A stretch of 64,000 nucleotides of DNA from Gyrodactylus bullatarudis (taxonomy: Eukaryota > Platyhelminthes > Monogenea > Gyrodactylidea > Gyrodactylidae). The translations under genes were made by a program, and so were the position numbers. Where the stretch lies: contig SSNU01000228.1 in the NCBI GenBank assembly GCA_012064415.1, positions 106,862 to 170,861 on the forward strand. Direction: 5' to 3'. The notes under the pieces were generated by a model. The model saw nothing but the letters and a program-made list of their open reading frames with translations. It was not told where the DNA came from and did not search any database. Below, in pieces: positions 1-15,000 of this stretch (within the stretch, counting starts at the first letter, position 1; each line of letters starts with the position of its first letter).

Positions 1-3000
1 GAAAATAGAGAGTCACTGAAGATATTCGAAAAGCGAATTCATGTGGATTTGGTTCATCGGTATGATCTCATAAAGGTAAGTTTACTTTTATGAGCTTATT
101 GTTAGAATTCAATTATCTAAAATTTAATTCCTGTGTTCTAATGTTAGAATAAAATATTTAGCATGGCAATAATAATCTGAACATAATAATTATTATAATT
201 TTTCTTTACTTATAAGTAGGGAAGTAGATTAGCTAATCTTGGATATCGATGATTAGCACTAGAGAACTGCCTAACTCCTTAGCGTATTTAATCGAATATA
301 CAAGCATTTTAAGTATTGAAAGTTGAGTTTGAAAATGTATTTAAAAATACTCCAACTATTCTGGAAGAGAAGGTAGATATTTTGCAAGTTTTAGTTATAA
401 TAAATAATTTACATCTTATAATAGGGATGGCTTATTTGTTACAGTACCTACCCTAGTTGAAGTAATATTATTCCACTCCGGGTTCAATTATTGACCCCCT
501 CGAGTTTTTTGAGAATTTCTACCTTTGTTCTCAGATAGATCTAAGAATAGATTTTTACGATTAATACGAATTAACTATTTTCATGTCATTTTCCCAATTT
601 TTTCTAACACATTTCGAAAAGCCTACACTTCATATCAGATAATATTTTAGATAAAATTCCAAATTCCTCACTGTTATACTTTGCTGAAATTTTTTTGAGA
701 AATTTACCCCCTGAGTTACTAACCTAAATAAAAGCTAAATTAATGCAACTGAACCTCATAAAAATGTAGAAAAGTTAATTCTTTAATCTGGATTTCCAAG
801 TTTAAATGATATTCAGATTTGATGTAAAATTTCACGATTCGGATCATGTCGGGGTTGGAGTGAATTTTTAATTTTAGCAAATTTTTTATTCCCTATTTTT
901 ACTCCTTATTTTCAATGCAAAATATTCACAATTTCACCCAAGATGTTATCATTAATCTCTATTGCATTTTCAAAAATTTTCATACAAAATTACTAGGCAA
1001 GATACTTGTTATTAGCCAGAATAAGCATATTCAGTTATTTACCTCTCAATGGGGTTAATTTAGAATCTTTTAAGTCCACCAATTTTTGAAATAAAAATTT
1101 CGAATCGTCTCTCAATGAACTGAATTCTTATCTAGATAAGACATGAGATCAATGAATATTTCATCCATACCGAGAATAGATCAAAAAATATTCTAGATCT
1201 TTTTCTACGAATGATTATTATTTTTCTTTATTGGATAAATTTCCCTTATATAAATTAAAGAATTATTCTTAATTTCAAAATCCATAAGCTACTAATGACT
1301 CTATAATTTGCTTTACTTTACAACAAGTAATATTAAGTAGCAATATTTAACCTATTCCTTTAAAATTCGATTTGTGGCGGTTGGTCTACTAGATTACATC
1401 TAGATTCGTGATATTAATATATTTGGAAGTTGAATTTCACACTTATCGAGTTATATAGTCAGTTATAAAGTAGTAATTTTCTACTTCAATGAAATTAAGA
1501 TTGTGAGGCTTTGAAAAAAATATTTCGAACTATCTTACATGGAATTAGTAAAGAAGAATTTTGATGTTAATTATAAAATGAAATTTTACAAGACTAACCA
1601 GAGAGGGAAAATATAATTATTTCTTTGGTTACTTTTACACTAAAATTGGATTATCTCTCACACAATTTTTATGATTCAAATCATAAATTTTTAAAAGATT
1701 AAATGAATTACATTTTCGACCAAACCTTTTCATTTAGTGTTTTTGACTATATTTTTAGTGACTAAACTCTATCATATGGTAGATATTGCTGATACTGGTA
1801 TATTTTATATCGGATATCTAAATACTAAGATTAACTGTAGTCAAAAATGTAAGGGTTATTTACAAAGAAAATATTTTTCTATAGTTGATCCGAAAATTTC
1901 CACTGACACCAAAAGTTGCATACTCTTTACTGTCTTAATCACTTAGCCTAATTCACGGTTTTGATCTCAAATTTGATCTTGATAAAGACAGTAAGAATAT
2001 GCAACATTGGTATCATTGGAAATATTTGGAGTCACTTTTGGAGATATTTCAGGTCATTATTGGAAAAAGTTAATTGTTATAAAATTCTGTTTCTGAAACC
2101 AAACATTGATTCAGAATTCAATTTATTTTTCAATTAACGATCCTTTGATCGATACTCCATATTCATTAGAAATTTTCAATTAAGATATTACCTGGGGAAA
2201 AAGTTCCAGTTGATGGAAAAGTCATTTCAGGTGAATCAAACTGTGATGAATCTATGCTTACAGGAGAATCAATGCCAGTCGATAAATCAGTTGGTCAGTT
2301 TGCATTCTTATTCGAAACACAAAACTTTATTTGGAAAAATGATCTAAAAATTTAATTAACTTAAAAGGTTTTGATGTCATCGGTGGGTCAATGAACATTG
2401 GAGGTCTCCTTATTATTGAAGCAACTAATCTCGGAAATGACGCTGCTTTAAATCAAATAGTAAACCTAATTCAATCAGCCCAAATGTCTAAAGTGAGCAA
2501 ATGATTTTTTAGGAGGTGAAATTATCGAATATAAAGTGTTAGTCAAAGTAGATTCAGTTTGAATTTATCTACTTTTTTTCGAGTTAATCTCAATAATTGT
2601 ATCATCATGGTGAATTAGAAAATAAATGTAAAAGTACTCATCAGTTATTCTCAAGTTCTTATCGTTTGTTTAAAAATATAAATCCGAATTTAAGAACTTC
2701 AACTTTGATAGAAATTTGGGATAATTAAAAAAACAAATGGATAGACCATTGCCTATTTTCATAAGCAAAGGGATGTTTTACATTTTCCCCAAAAACAAAT
2801 GGACACACGGTTGCGTATTTCATTAACAATTGGAAACTCCTCATTAAAAAAATTGTTATATTAAAAAAGAATCTTAAAGATAATAATAAGTACAAATGGG
2901 TGATAACTTATCACCTTATTAAGGAAGTAACGACTTTATTTGACATAGGATTTTTTCTTTTCAGCAGCTGATCCAAGTCTCTTCTTTCTCGGTCTTCCAC

Positions 3001-6000
3001 GTTTTGAGTTTTTTTCAATTGACGAGACATTTGAATCACTCAAATTTTTAATATCATAATATTTGAAATCTCCACTATACATCATGATCTTCATATGAGA
3101 AGTTTTGAAAAATATTCTTACAAAATCATCTATTGGCTTTTCACTGAATATTGAAGCAGCACAAATATGCTCGCACAGGTATCCTACTATTCTGGGTTGG
3201 CCACAAGAACTATTGTTAGCAGTTAGATCAACAAATTTTTATATTTTATTGCTTGAATTTTTTCTCACTCTAAAGATATTATCATCATTTTATGGGTTTA
3301 GATAGCTTGATATAGTATTTGTGAAGAGCGATCGTAACTTCAACTACACTTGGGAAAGAACAACCAATCTCGAGCATTTTTTGAATAAGAAATTGATACT
3401 CAATTCCTATTCATATGGACTAATATATATTTTTTAATGAGGAGTTTTACAAAGGTTTGTCCATTTGTTTTTGGGAAAAATGTAAAACATCCCTTTGCTT
3501 ATGAAAATAGGCAATGGTCTATCCATTTGTTTTTTTAATTATCCCTAGAAAATTATGATATCCAGATTGAGCAAACCAAGGTAATTTGAGACTTAAATCA
3601 TGGTTTAATACAATGTGTATAGAAATTTTAGAGCCTTAAAATAATTTTATCAATCCAAATGAAGCAGGAGTTGGTCCTTGGAGTTCCGTCTGGTTATAGG
3701 CTCTTTTTGTCATGCTTTCAATTTACTAGAATGACATTTCCTTGAAGAAAATACACTCTATATTGCAGTTCAGTATCTACAGTGTAAACCATTGGGGGTG
3801 ATGAGAACCTTTAAATTTTTTAAAATGATGAGTACATTCCCATCGTCATGTTAACATTGTAAAATTATTAAAAATTAGCTGTCCAATTCGAATACCATTA
3901 GGCATGCCATACGGAGATATGCTAAAGTGAATAGGTTTCTTTATAACAATTATGAAATCGAATCTGATCAAGAATTTTCTGAATCTATATTATAAGGATC
4001 ACTTTCACGATATTAAGAAAAAAATCTGTAAAGAAAAGAAGAAAGCGATGCCAACAATAGGAAAAAAACCAAACTGTGCTGACCTGGTAACAGGTTCGAG
4101 CCAATTGTTATGAAAAAAATATTCTAACCAATAACCTTTGTTGTTCAATCAGTTTTTTAAAACCCTATATATATATCATGTAACACACTGATGAACATGC
4201 CCAAAATAAAGGCCTTATTTGTGAAAACTTTGGCTTCGCTTTCTTCTTTTCTTTACAAATATGTAGGACGTATCGATATCTCAGCTTAAAACCGATATAA
4301 CTCAGCATTTTTCAACTAAAAAAAAAAGCGAGTTTCTAAGAAAATTATGACATATTTCAAGTTAGCGTCAAATTCTCATTTTTGAACATTGATTTGAAAT
4401 TTATTGTTGATTTCTAAGTGAAAGAGTGATCAAAAATTGATTTTTAGGATCACAATAAAACAAGGAAACTTCTTATGACTGTAAAAGTTTCAATGAACTA
4501 GTCGATCATCGATTTACAAGTGGTAAAAATAATCAAAAAATCAAGAAAAATTTTCAACAAGTTCAATAGATGGGAACTCAAGATTTAAAGTTTCCTAAAG
4601 TATCCATAAAAATTTTATTTTTTAAACTTTCATTTATATAGTAAAAGTAGGTTTTATGATCTTGATTCTACAAATTCTTGATCAAATTCGATTTCATGAT
4701 GAAAATTCATCTTCATATTTATTAGCTTTGCTATGTTCACAGCTTTTTTTCTCACAGAAGTAATCTCTTTATATAAAGATATTTGAGTAAAAATAGTCCC
4801 ATAAGCACGTAAGTAAACATGAAGAATAATTGTCCGGGAAATTCAGTAAATTATAGCACGGTGCTCCTAGCACTTCTACCACTTTAGCCGAAAATGAAGA
4901 ATATTCATCAATTTAAAGCTAAAGTTCAAAATTTTTGTCTTAAAATCTTGAGTTTTTTGTAAAAAATAGTGAATTCCTGTCAACTAGCTTTATTTCAGCA
5001 TTTTGTCATTCTTTCTTCCTTGATAAGAATAGCTGAAAGATCACTAGGGATAGAGAATATTGGTAGAAATACATATATTATAATATAATTTTTGTTTTTT
5101 ATTTTGATTGGTCTCTCATTATAAATCAATCTGATTTGATAGAAATGCTTAGTCGAGAATTTCATAATGTTCAATGTTTTCCCTACAAACGATACAAGGG
5201 AATCCTATTTCCATGATTGTACTATGTGAATGCGGATATAAATGAAGAATGAATCTCACAGTTCTTGCTTATTATAAATTTAATGAACTATCAAAGAAAC
5301 AATTATTAATTATCCTTGTGACAATATTTGGAGTATTTCTCAGTATTTCAATAGTACTCTTGAATGGATTCATTATTCTAACTTTTAGTCTTGATAAGAG
5401 AACTAAAAGAGTACCCGGCAACATTTTCCTAACAAGGCTTATGTTAATATCAGACTTTTTCGTCGGACTGATTGGCCTGCCAGGATATATTATAAAATTG
5501 GAGTATGCTCTTAAATGGCCAATGCCAGTATGGACTTGTGATTTATGGGTTACACTAGACTGGATATTCAACAATGTATCACAACTAAGTACAGCTGTTG
5601 TTGCTATGGATCGGTTTATGGCTGTTAATATGGTTTTTTTCCATCGTAAACATATGAATAAAAGGAATCAAAACAAAGTTGTCTTGTTGGCTTGGGTTTT
5701 CACCTCAGTTCGCATACTTCTTATGGGTCCGCTGTGGGTCTACTCAACAGGTCATCGAAAACATCAATTCGGCATATCGCGTACATATAGTTTGAATGCA
5801 ATTTTGAATGATAACTGCGACCATCCCCTTTTTAAGATATGCTCTATGGCTATATTTTCCCGGACATTATCAGCATACATTCCAATATTTTTTCTATTAT
5901 TATTCTATTTGACAATATTTCTCAAGATTTTAACGCTAAAACTAAACTACAAAGAACCAAAGAAGCGTATTATTCGCCAATCAAGCATAAACTTTGGAGA

Positions 6001-9000
6001 AATTCCCAAAATTAATATGCTGGTCAATGATGATAATAAATTCGGGGATAAATGTAGAATGATACGATCAAATTCTGAACCCAAACTAATCAGTAGCCAA
6101 TTAAATGATTTGGAAAACTCACAAAATTCTGATAAAATGACTACAAGTATGTCAAATAATAAGTCTAAACTGTTCCATAAAAAATTTCGCCATGATAAAA
6201 CCAGCTTTTCAACCTCAAGAGTATCAATTGTGGTTCGTCAGAGAAAAATTAAGAAGACTGTCCAGGTCCTCACAATCGTTGTTAGTCTTTATTTGGCTAC
6301 AAATCTACCATGGCATTTCATAGCAAACAGCAGATGTTTAAACAAACTCGAGATAGCAGAAGTCGAAGATCCAACATTGGTTTTTGCATCCTTTCTCACC
6401 TATCTAAATGCCCTGTTGAATCCATTTTGTTACTCATTAATGTATCAAAATTATCGTGTTGCCTTAGTGGATCGTTTTAAACATGTTTTTCTTTTGAAAA
6501 ACATTTTTCAGCGTAAAAAAACTAAAAGGTGATAAACTCTCTTCACCCAATATTTAAAACTAACTTGCTATTTTTTTATGAATAAATTTTATTTTGTAAA
6601 AAAATTTCATCTTCAAATTTTACAAAGTAAACAAAAGTGAAAAATAGAATGAATCTTCAAAGTATGCTAAAAATTCTTCACTCGATTACAATCAGCCTTA
6701 TTTTTTTTTTACAAAAACGCTCATATTTTCAACTGAAATATTGAAATATTAAGTTAATTTTAATGCCAATTGGTTTCTCTTTGATTGGTTTTTATTTCAA
6801 TTTTTTGTCCCTGAACTTGAGTAATTTAAGAAAAAAAGAAAAATCGATTTTAGACAATTAACCTACTAGCAGAGTGTGGTCACTGGTAATTACTATATCC
6901 ATATGAACTCTAACTTGATGGAGATTGTCTTCTCACACCTAGATGTTAGAAATTCGGATAAGCATGTGTCAATTCCATAAGAGAGTCAAATAATATTCAA
7001 CTCACGGTGGCAGATGTAGACGCGTTTCGTCCTTATTAGGACACCATAGCCAGGATCTACATCTGGTGTCTACATCTGCCACCGTGAGTTGAATATTATT
7101 TGACTCTCTTATGGAATTGACATTTGCTTATCCGAATTTCTAACATCTAGGTGTGAGAAGACAATCTCCATCAAGTTAGAGTTCATATGGATATAGTAAT
7201 TACCAGTGACCACACTCTGCTAGTAAAGCTAGTTGACATGAAGATGAGAATTTCCTATTTTTACAAAAAACTCAATATTTTTATCCAGAAAGTCAGGAGA
7301 AATTTTGGATTCCACTATGAAATGAGCTGATTAATTTTGAAAACGGAAAAAATTCCCGAAAAAAATTTAATCTGAGCAAAATTTAGCCGTTTTTTGAATT
7401 TCAGAAATGTTTCAAATTTACACTTTTTCAACTTTCAAATCCAAAATTTTTGTCGATTTCAAAGATTTGAAGCAGTTAAATATTGATATTCAGATCACAA
7501 TAAGACGAAGATTTCGAATTCGCCTGCAAGAATTCACAGAAATTCGTCAAAACGGTAGGAAATCGAACCATTTAAATTTTTGAGGGAAAATGATCCAAAA
7601 TACAGAGATTGAACTTTTTCTTGGAAAGAGTAATTTTCTCTCAAATTCTATGGCCAAATTCGAAACCTTCGTCTTATTTTGATCCTGAATAGCGATATTT
7701 AACTGCTTCAAATCTTTGAAATCGACAAAAAATTTGGATTTGAAAGTTGAAAAAGTGGAAATTTGAAAAATTTCTGAAATTCAAAAAATGGCTTAATTTT
7801 GCTCAGATTAAATTTTTTTCGGGAATATTTTTGTTTTCAAAATTAATCAGCTCATTTCATAGTGGAATCCAAAATATAAATTTTCTCCTGACTTTCTGGA
7901 TAAAAATATTGAGTTTTATGTAAAAATAGGAAATTCTCATCTTCATGTCAATTAGGTTTAGGTTAATTGTCTAAAAACACTGTAATTTCTACATGTTCCT
8001 TATTTACAAAAATCGATTTTATTCTTGAGATACAGCTAGATTGTTAACACGTGCCAAATAAAATATAACTTGGTTAGTTTCTTTTTTTCTAGCTCCCCTT
8101 CTACCAAGAACGAATATTCAATAGGTTTAAAAAAGCCGTAGAATTTTGAGCATTAACATTTTCATCATCCGATATTTTTAGATCGAAAATAAGGTTGTTC
8201 TAAGGACAATCGGAAATCATCATTTTAAAAATTACCTATAATTAAACTTCCTATTGGCTCATAGTTGAAAAAGCTTTAAAGGGAAATTGATTTCCTTCAG
8301 CTTTTCAAACATATTAATAGATTATAAAATTCAATATACTTGGTTTATTTTTCAAAAAAGCAAATAAATCTATACAACTGGCTTTTATGATGAATTAAAT
8401 ATATATCATTTTTCAATTTCAGGCTAAAATTCAACAGACAGCTGACAAAATTTCAGCATATTTCATACCCACGATATGTTTAATTTCTTTGACAACACTC
8501 TCTGTCTGGCTTTTCATTGGGAAGTATCATCCAGAAGTGATTCCAGGATTTAGTGTAAGCTGAATACATTATTCAATTTCTCGTGTTTATATCTGTCTCA
8601 TTAGTAAAATAAATCGAATTGGCTCAAATATTTCCTGACAGTGACTAAACTTCAGTTGATGGGAAATTCTGCTTTTATCATATTACTTGATGGTACCAAT
8701 TCTTATTTACTTGACTTCCTCGATTATTAGTTTATTAGCCCTCGCCCTGGAAATGGGGTCTCTGCTGACCTCATTTGTATTGATTTTCCTATGACATTTT
8801 TGTCTTTTCCAGGGCGAGGGTATAGTATTTTTTTCTTTAACTTATTGAATTTTAATGTGATTAGCTTTCTACATTATCGATCGTATTCTGTTTCCAGGAT
8901 TCAAATTTCTCAAATGACACGTTAATATGATAATGATAAATAGGAAAATTTGATACCTGTTTTCAATATTTCCAATATCAATCTTTTACTCTGAATCTTT

Positions 9001-12000
9001 CCATATTCCTCCAAACAAGAGATTCTTGTTAAAAGAGTATTTCGTGTTTTTTATACTCAAACACGTAATCAATGATTACTAATCATCAAATTAAAATTAA
9101 AACCAGGAATTCTTACTTTGGGATGAGATCACACGAAATATCGTTAATTCTCATAGTGTTGATTTTATTCAATTGACTTAGAATGAAATCCTTGGATTTA
9201 AACATTGATAATATATACCTATGAATTCACCTCTAAAGATATAGATACTTTGAGGGGAGAAAACACTATCTTCAATATGATTCTATTGATTATGATTATG
9301 GAACAGATGAGAAACTCGGAAGTATTCTTGATCAAACTTTCTATTTCTACATCTATGATTGTATATCTATCGTATTCCTTTTTATAAAGATCATATTTTT
9401 GAGAAGTTAGAATCTTCAAATACTCTACCTTACATCTGACATTCAATATGATCAGATCCTTCTATTTTTTATCAGTAATCTTTTTCATGCAATCATCCGT
9501 ATTATAACGTAAATCTAATTTTTGAGATCCCCAGGCAAAAGGAAAATTATTTTCAATTTTTTTTTTCAAGAAAAATTGTCGTAATTTGACTCGGTTAAGT
9601 GTTGAAAATGCATTCTACCTTGCGTTAAGTGTCCTCTCAATAGCATGTCCATGTTCCCTTGGCTTGGCCACTCCAACTGCAGTTATGGTCAGTTCTGGAA
9701 TTGGAGCCAAGAATGGCATATTAATTAAAGGAGGTGAAGCACTGGAAAATCTAAGAAAAGTTAGAAATTTATTTTTACCAACCATCTTTTCTGTATCTTT
9801 ATCTATTCTTTTAAGATAAACATGATCATGTTCGATAAGACTGGAACAATTACAGTTGGAAGACCAAAAGTTTGTCGAATTACCATGTTGAACCCAATCA
9901 TTAACAATGCACCACTAGTATGTTCTTCAATATTTTTATTTAAAAAACCCAATTTGTAATATTAACTACCAAGTTTAGTTTTTATGAGTTTAATAATCTT
10001 AAATTAAGATTATTACGTAGTTCACACGGTACATTTCTAAAAAGATCATCAGTATATAACTAGTTAGATATTAATCAACTATTAGAACTTGGCAGGTTGA
10101 AAGTTTCAAATTCATTTCTATTTTTTATTGAATTTTAACAAAAGGGGCACTTTAATGAACTTTTATGAAAGACACATTCTCCGATGGGATTTTTTTCTAT
10201 AACGGTCATGTAACTATTTGAGTTCTGAATTTTCTAAACTGCTTATTTGTTTTTTTGGTAATTTTCTTCTTTTATTAGCCTGATATACTCTTACATACAA
10301 ATCAAGTATAAATAGTTGAAAAAGTTCGATCAGAATAAAAAACTCTCACTTATTTAAATAAAAAAATTCGAAGCAGAATCGTCCATTTAGTTCTTATATT
10401 GTAAATTTTAAAAGGCTCAAATAATACTGAATCATATCTACATATAAAATAGCATATACATTTTTCCAATATAAATACATTATCCTATAAGATTAAATGC
10501 ATATAAACTAAAAAATTATGTGAAGAGATTCACTGACGGAGAGCATTCATATGATTTACACTTGAAGAAGAGATAATTCTGAAAAAGTACGTTAAATTAT
10601 AACGATTTCAAACACACAAAAGTGAAACCTCAATGCTTTCAAAATCAATCAACTTGAGTCTCATTGTAAGAAAAATCTTTTACACAGTCATGATTTCCTC
10701 ATTATAAAAGTTGATTGAAACTAGGATATAAATATCAGGTTTACAAATTCTCAAATGAAAATAACAAGCGTAATAACGAAAACCCAGACATGATTCAACG
10801 AAAAAATTCATTAGCGCATTCAATGCATCAATTTAACTGCGATACCCATTTTTTATGCATTAACAACAGTAACTGTAATTTTCACTCTTACCTGCAGATC
10901 TTAAATTTGAACTTCAAGAATCAACGTGATACCTTTAAAATAAACATAAAAATATTGTCTAATAGGTATAATACCTTTTTTTAAGTAACACATGCTGTAA
11001 TCTAAAATAAAATAAGAGGATGCCATTTTATTTCATAAATACGGTTTTGATAAGAATATTAATTACAATTTGATACAATAAGTTGCAACGAATATTTTTA
11101 ATTCTCTGTAATAATAGTAAAGGTTGATTTCAAAGATACTGAATGGCATTTCCTCTCTGTTCTCCGATCACTGTTTGAGAATTTTTCATGAAAAAATAGC
11201 GCCCAACACAAAAACTTGTGATATAAGTTACAAAGAATCAGGAAATTAATAAACTATATAAGGCAAATTGTAAAATTGGTTTATCTGTTCAATTTATTGA
11301 ATAAAGTGACTGAGAAATTCTCAGTGTAAATCTGAAGACTTAAGGAAATCGGCAGACTCTTGAAGAATCTGGAAAACATTTATTTATTTGATATTTTACA
11401 TCTGTACATATTTCGAATACAGTGGTCCCTCGACCTAGAGCCTCTAAAAGAGTATTTTTCATTTATAATTACAACAAAAACAGTAATCAATTATAACCAA
11501 CATACCTAAAAGTAGCATCGTAATTTTTATTCGAAATGTAGAAATTATCTGAAGAGATTTAAAATTTTGACACGATAAAATTTGAATTGACAAATTCTTT
11601 CATTTATTCATGCTATTAACAACTTTAATAACTTTACATGTTATTCACATAACTATGATTTGAACACTTTATAAATTTTAGTAGTAGAAATTAACCGAGG
11701 ATGCCAATACTCATTGCACATTTCTCAGAGGTTATTATTTTCATTTATCTTTTAACTTTTATCATTATCAAAGAGACACTACTGATGAACTTTTGAGAAA
11801 TGTGCATTTGGTGTTAATATATCTTTTTTTCAACTTTTCCAATCATAGTCTTATGTGGATCTTCGGACGTAAAGCTAATTGATATGAAGTTGGGAAACTA
11901 CGATTTTTACAGAAATCTCGATTTTTTCATCAAGAATTCGAATGTGTTAAAGATTTTTTGGAATCCTACTCATGTTGCCCACCTTCACCATTCGAAGAAA

Positions 12001-15000
12001 AAAATTCTGAAAAAAATTAATTTTTATGAAAATATGCATCAAATTCCCATTTGCCGCGTAAATCCCTTTTTTTCGAACTTTGAGCTGAAAATTTTTATTG
12101 ATTTGAAAGTGGGACGCTGATCAAAAGAGGTTTTTTAAGATCAATATTAGATAATAAGGGTGAATAGCACCGTCAAATTATCGACAGTTACCCCAACGAT
12201 GCTAATTGTAGGTGTGATTGTTTTTAGTTAATAATTATAATTATTAATTATGAATAAATGAATAAAAATAATTATGCCCTTTCTAAAGGCTCCAAGTCGA
12301 TGGACAACTGTAATTTATATTTGATAGCGTAGATACTTTGGATGTGGAAGCATGAACACGCTAAATTTTAATCATTATTTCTATTCGTAGAGTCTATCGG
12401 TGAATCGACTTCTTTTACTAGTTGCAAGTGGAGAAAATGCAACCCAGCATCCTATTGGCAATGCAATATGTCGTTTGGTTAAAACTATTAGATCTGTTTA
12501 TTCAAGGAAAATTCAGAATAAAAATCTGGCAATATTTGCACAAGTTAGTCCATTTTTTCTTTCTCTATGACTTTCCGAATAGGATTCATCAGCCTGGGGG
12601 GTATCTTTGTTTATACTCTGTTGTTTCTTTGATGATAATAAAACTTACTTAGATTAAATAATAACTTATTTTCAAATCCATAAAGTTAATCATGCAACTA
12701 TATTATTTTTCATTATTGTGGAAAATAAATTGTTTGAAGTAATAGAAAAGTTGTGTAATCTATATTTTTAGGCGGTGTACGAGAATCGGTGAAAATTTAC
12801 TTTTCTAAATATTCATTTTTCCATCTATCAAGTGATCACTGATCATTATGAAAGAATACAATAGTTTTTAAAATATAATATTTGGTTCTCTTGATTTTGG
12901 TGCAATTTCATAGTCAGTTGACTAAAGTATCTAAAAGACGACAAAAAATATGATCAATTATCATTGATCATTATAGTTTTTATTCCTCAGATTATACGAG
13001 GAGGAAGTGGACGAGTTTACGAATTTTTTTTATAATGAAAGCATATCTTCTGATCCACAGTGGCTGTAGTCCCGAGAATCCAGATTTGGATACAATGAGT
13101 GTAAAAAACGATATTGAAATCTTTCGATATCCAAGGATTTATATCGTATAGAAGAGTAAATAAATAATCTAAATGACTTAGAACTAAGCATTTATAAGCT
13201 TTAAGTTTAAGTGCTATAGTTTTGAGAATTTTTTAATAGTTTTTAAAAAGTACAAGATCTTTTTAAAGTTTGAATAGGGGTTAATTTTTAATTTTGAATC
13301 AATATTGAAACCCAGATCAAAAGTAATGGTGATAATTTCCCCAGTAAGTAAAAGCAATTCAAGGAGGATTGCAGGGAGACCCAATGGGAGCATTATCTTG
13401 CATTTATCTCGATTTAGACAGAGCCCCATGGACTCGAGTGAATCTTTCAGAGAGTAAAAGTAGTGATCAATTTTTAAAACATCAAGAGAGTTTCTCACCT
13501 TGAAGACGAATTTGATATCGTCTGCAGATTTAAAAAGAGCACCCTCTGTACTCTCTGGGAGCTAAATATCAGCGAAGCAAAGATTAAAGAGAAGTGGCCC
13601 TTGCTGAACATCCGAGTCAACGGGTTCTATATTACTGGAGAAGAAGTCATATTATGCAACATATTGGCTTCTATTGGCCAATAGGTTAAGGGTTAAGTTA
13701 ATTATATGACAGCTGTTTAAGTTTTTTCATGATTAAAATACTTATTTAGGACCATTTTTAGGTAATGATTTGTATTCAATAGAATTTGGTGAAGTCAAAA
13801 ATTTAAAATTATGGCTTATATATGAAAAAATAAGTTTACTATTTTTAATTCTTCTGTTGATTAATGATATTTTGAATTGATTCGGAAAATTAACTTGATT
13901 CAAATTCTAGCAAATACAAGAAGAGTACCTGAATAGTCCTGAATAAAAATACCCATGAATAAACTTGAACAGCTATCAAAAATAGATTCTACATGATTTA
14001 GGGACCTTGACTGCAATTATTAAATTTTAAAACAGGAAAAAGTTACCATAAATACAATATTAAAAAATTTTTTTTGGCTTACCAGTGTAACAATATCTGC
14101 AAATGCGAATGTCCGAGTCACCAATTTTCCAAATACCCCTATTTTCGGTACAAACATCTCACACCACTGAAAAGGGTACCTGACTATCTCAGTACCGAAA
14201 TTTCTATAAGAGGTCAGGACAGGATATGACAGTTGATATTGAATTAGTGTATATCGTTGGTATATGATATAATAATATAATTATAATCTTATTTGCAGAC
14301 AAGCAACACAAAAACTGAAATAGGCTTTGGCGTTGAATGCAAAGTTCAGTTATCTCGCAATGACTGTCCTGAAAGTCAGAATCTACTGCGATTTACTAAA
14401 AAGGAGATTAATTCAGTTCTAATGCTTGATGACTCAAAGATTGACTGCGATAAACATTACGACCTTGACTATTCAAGTCGAGTTATAGTCAATAATAAGT
14501 TTCATACGAATACCAATGAAGATATCAATTATTCTTGGTCTGGTAAGTGTTTTGTTTGATCGAAAATCTTGATAAAATGTCTTTAATCATTCAATGATTG
14601 ATTCAATTCACTTTTGAGTAATGTGCAAGTTTTCTTTAAAAACTCAAGGTATTTTCAATTAATTTACTGTTTGATCTTCAACCCGAACAAATAAGTAACA
14701 TTCAATAAAAGATTTATTATTTTAGAAATTCGAGGAATAATCGACTCTCTATAATTTTTACCTAATAGACATGAAGATGAGAATTTACTATTTTTACAAA
14801 AATCTCAATATTTTTCTCCGGATTCACAGAAAAAAAATAATTTTTTTGAATTCTAAAACGGAATGAGCTATTAAGATGTGGATATTCGAAAAAATTCAAT
14901 CTGACCCGTTTTTTGAATTTCGAAAATGCACCAAATTTCCACTTTCAACTTTTGAACCCAAAATTTTTATCGATTTCGATGATTTGAAGCAGTTAAGTGA

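Noticed and set aside
9205..9446. Overlapping short ORFs in the ATP7 intron before exon 5
   Set aside because: AT-rich chance ORFs on both strands with no motif; no splice structure would join them to ATP7.
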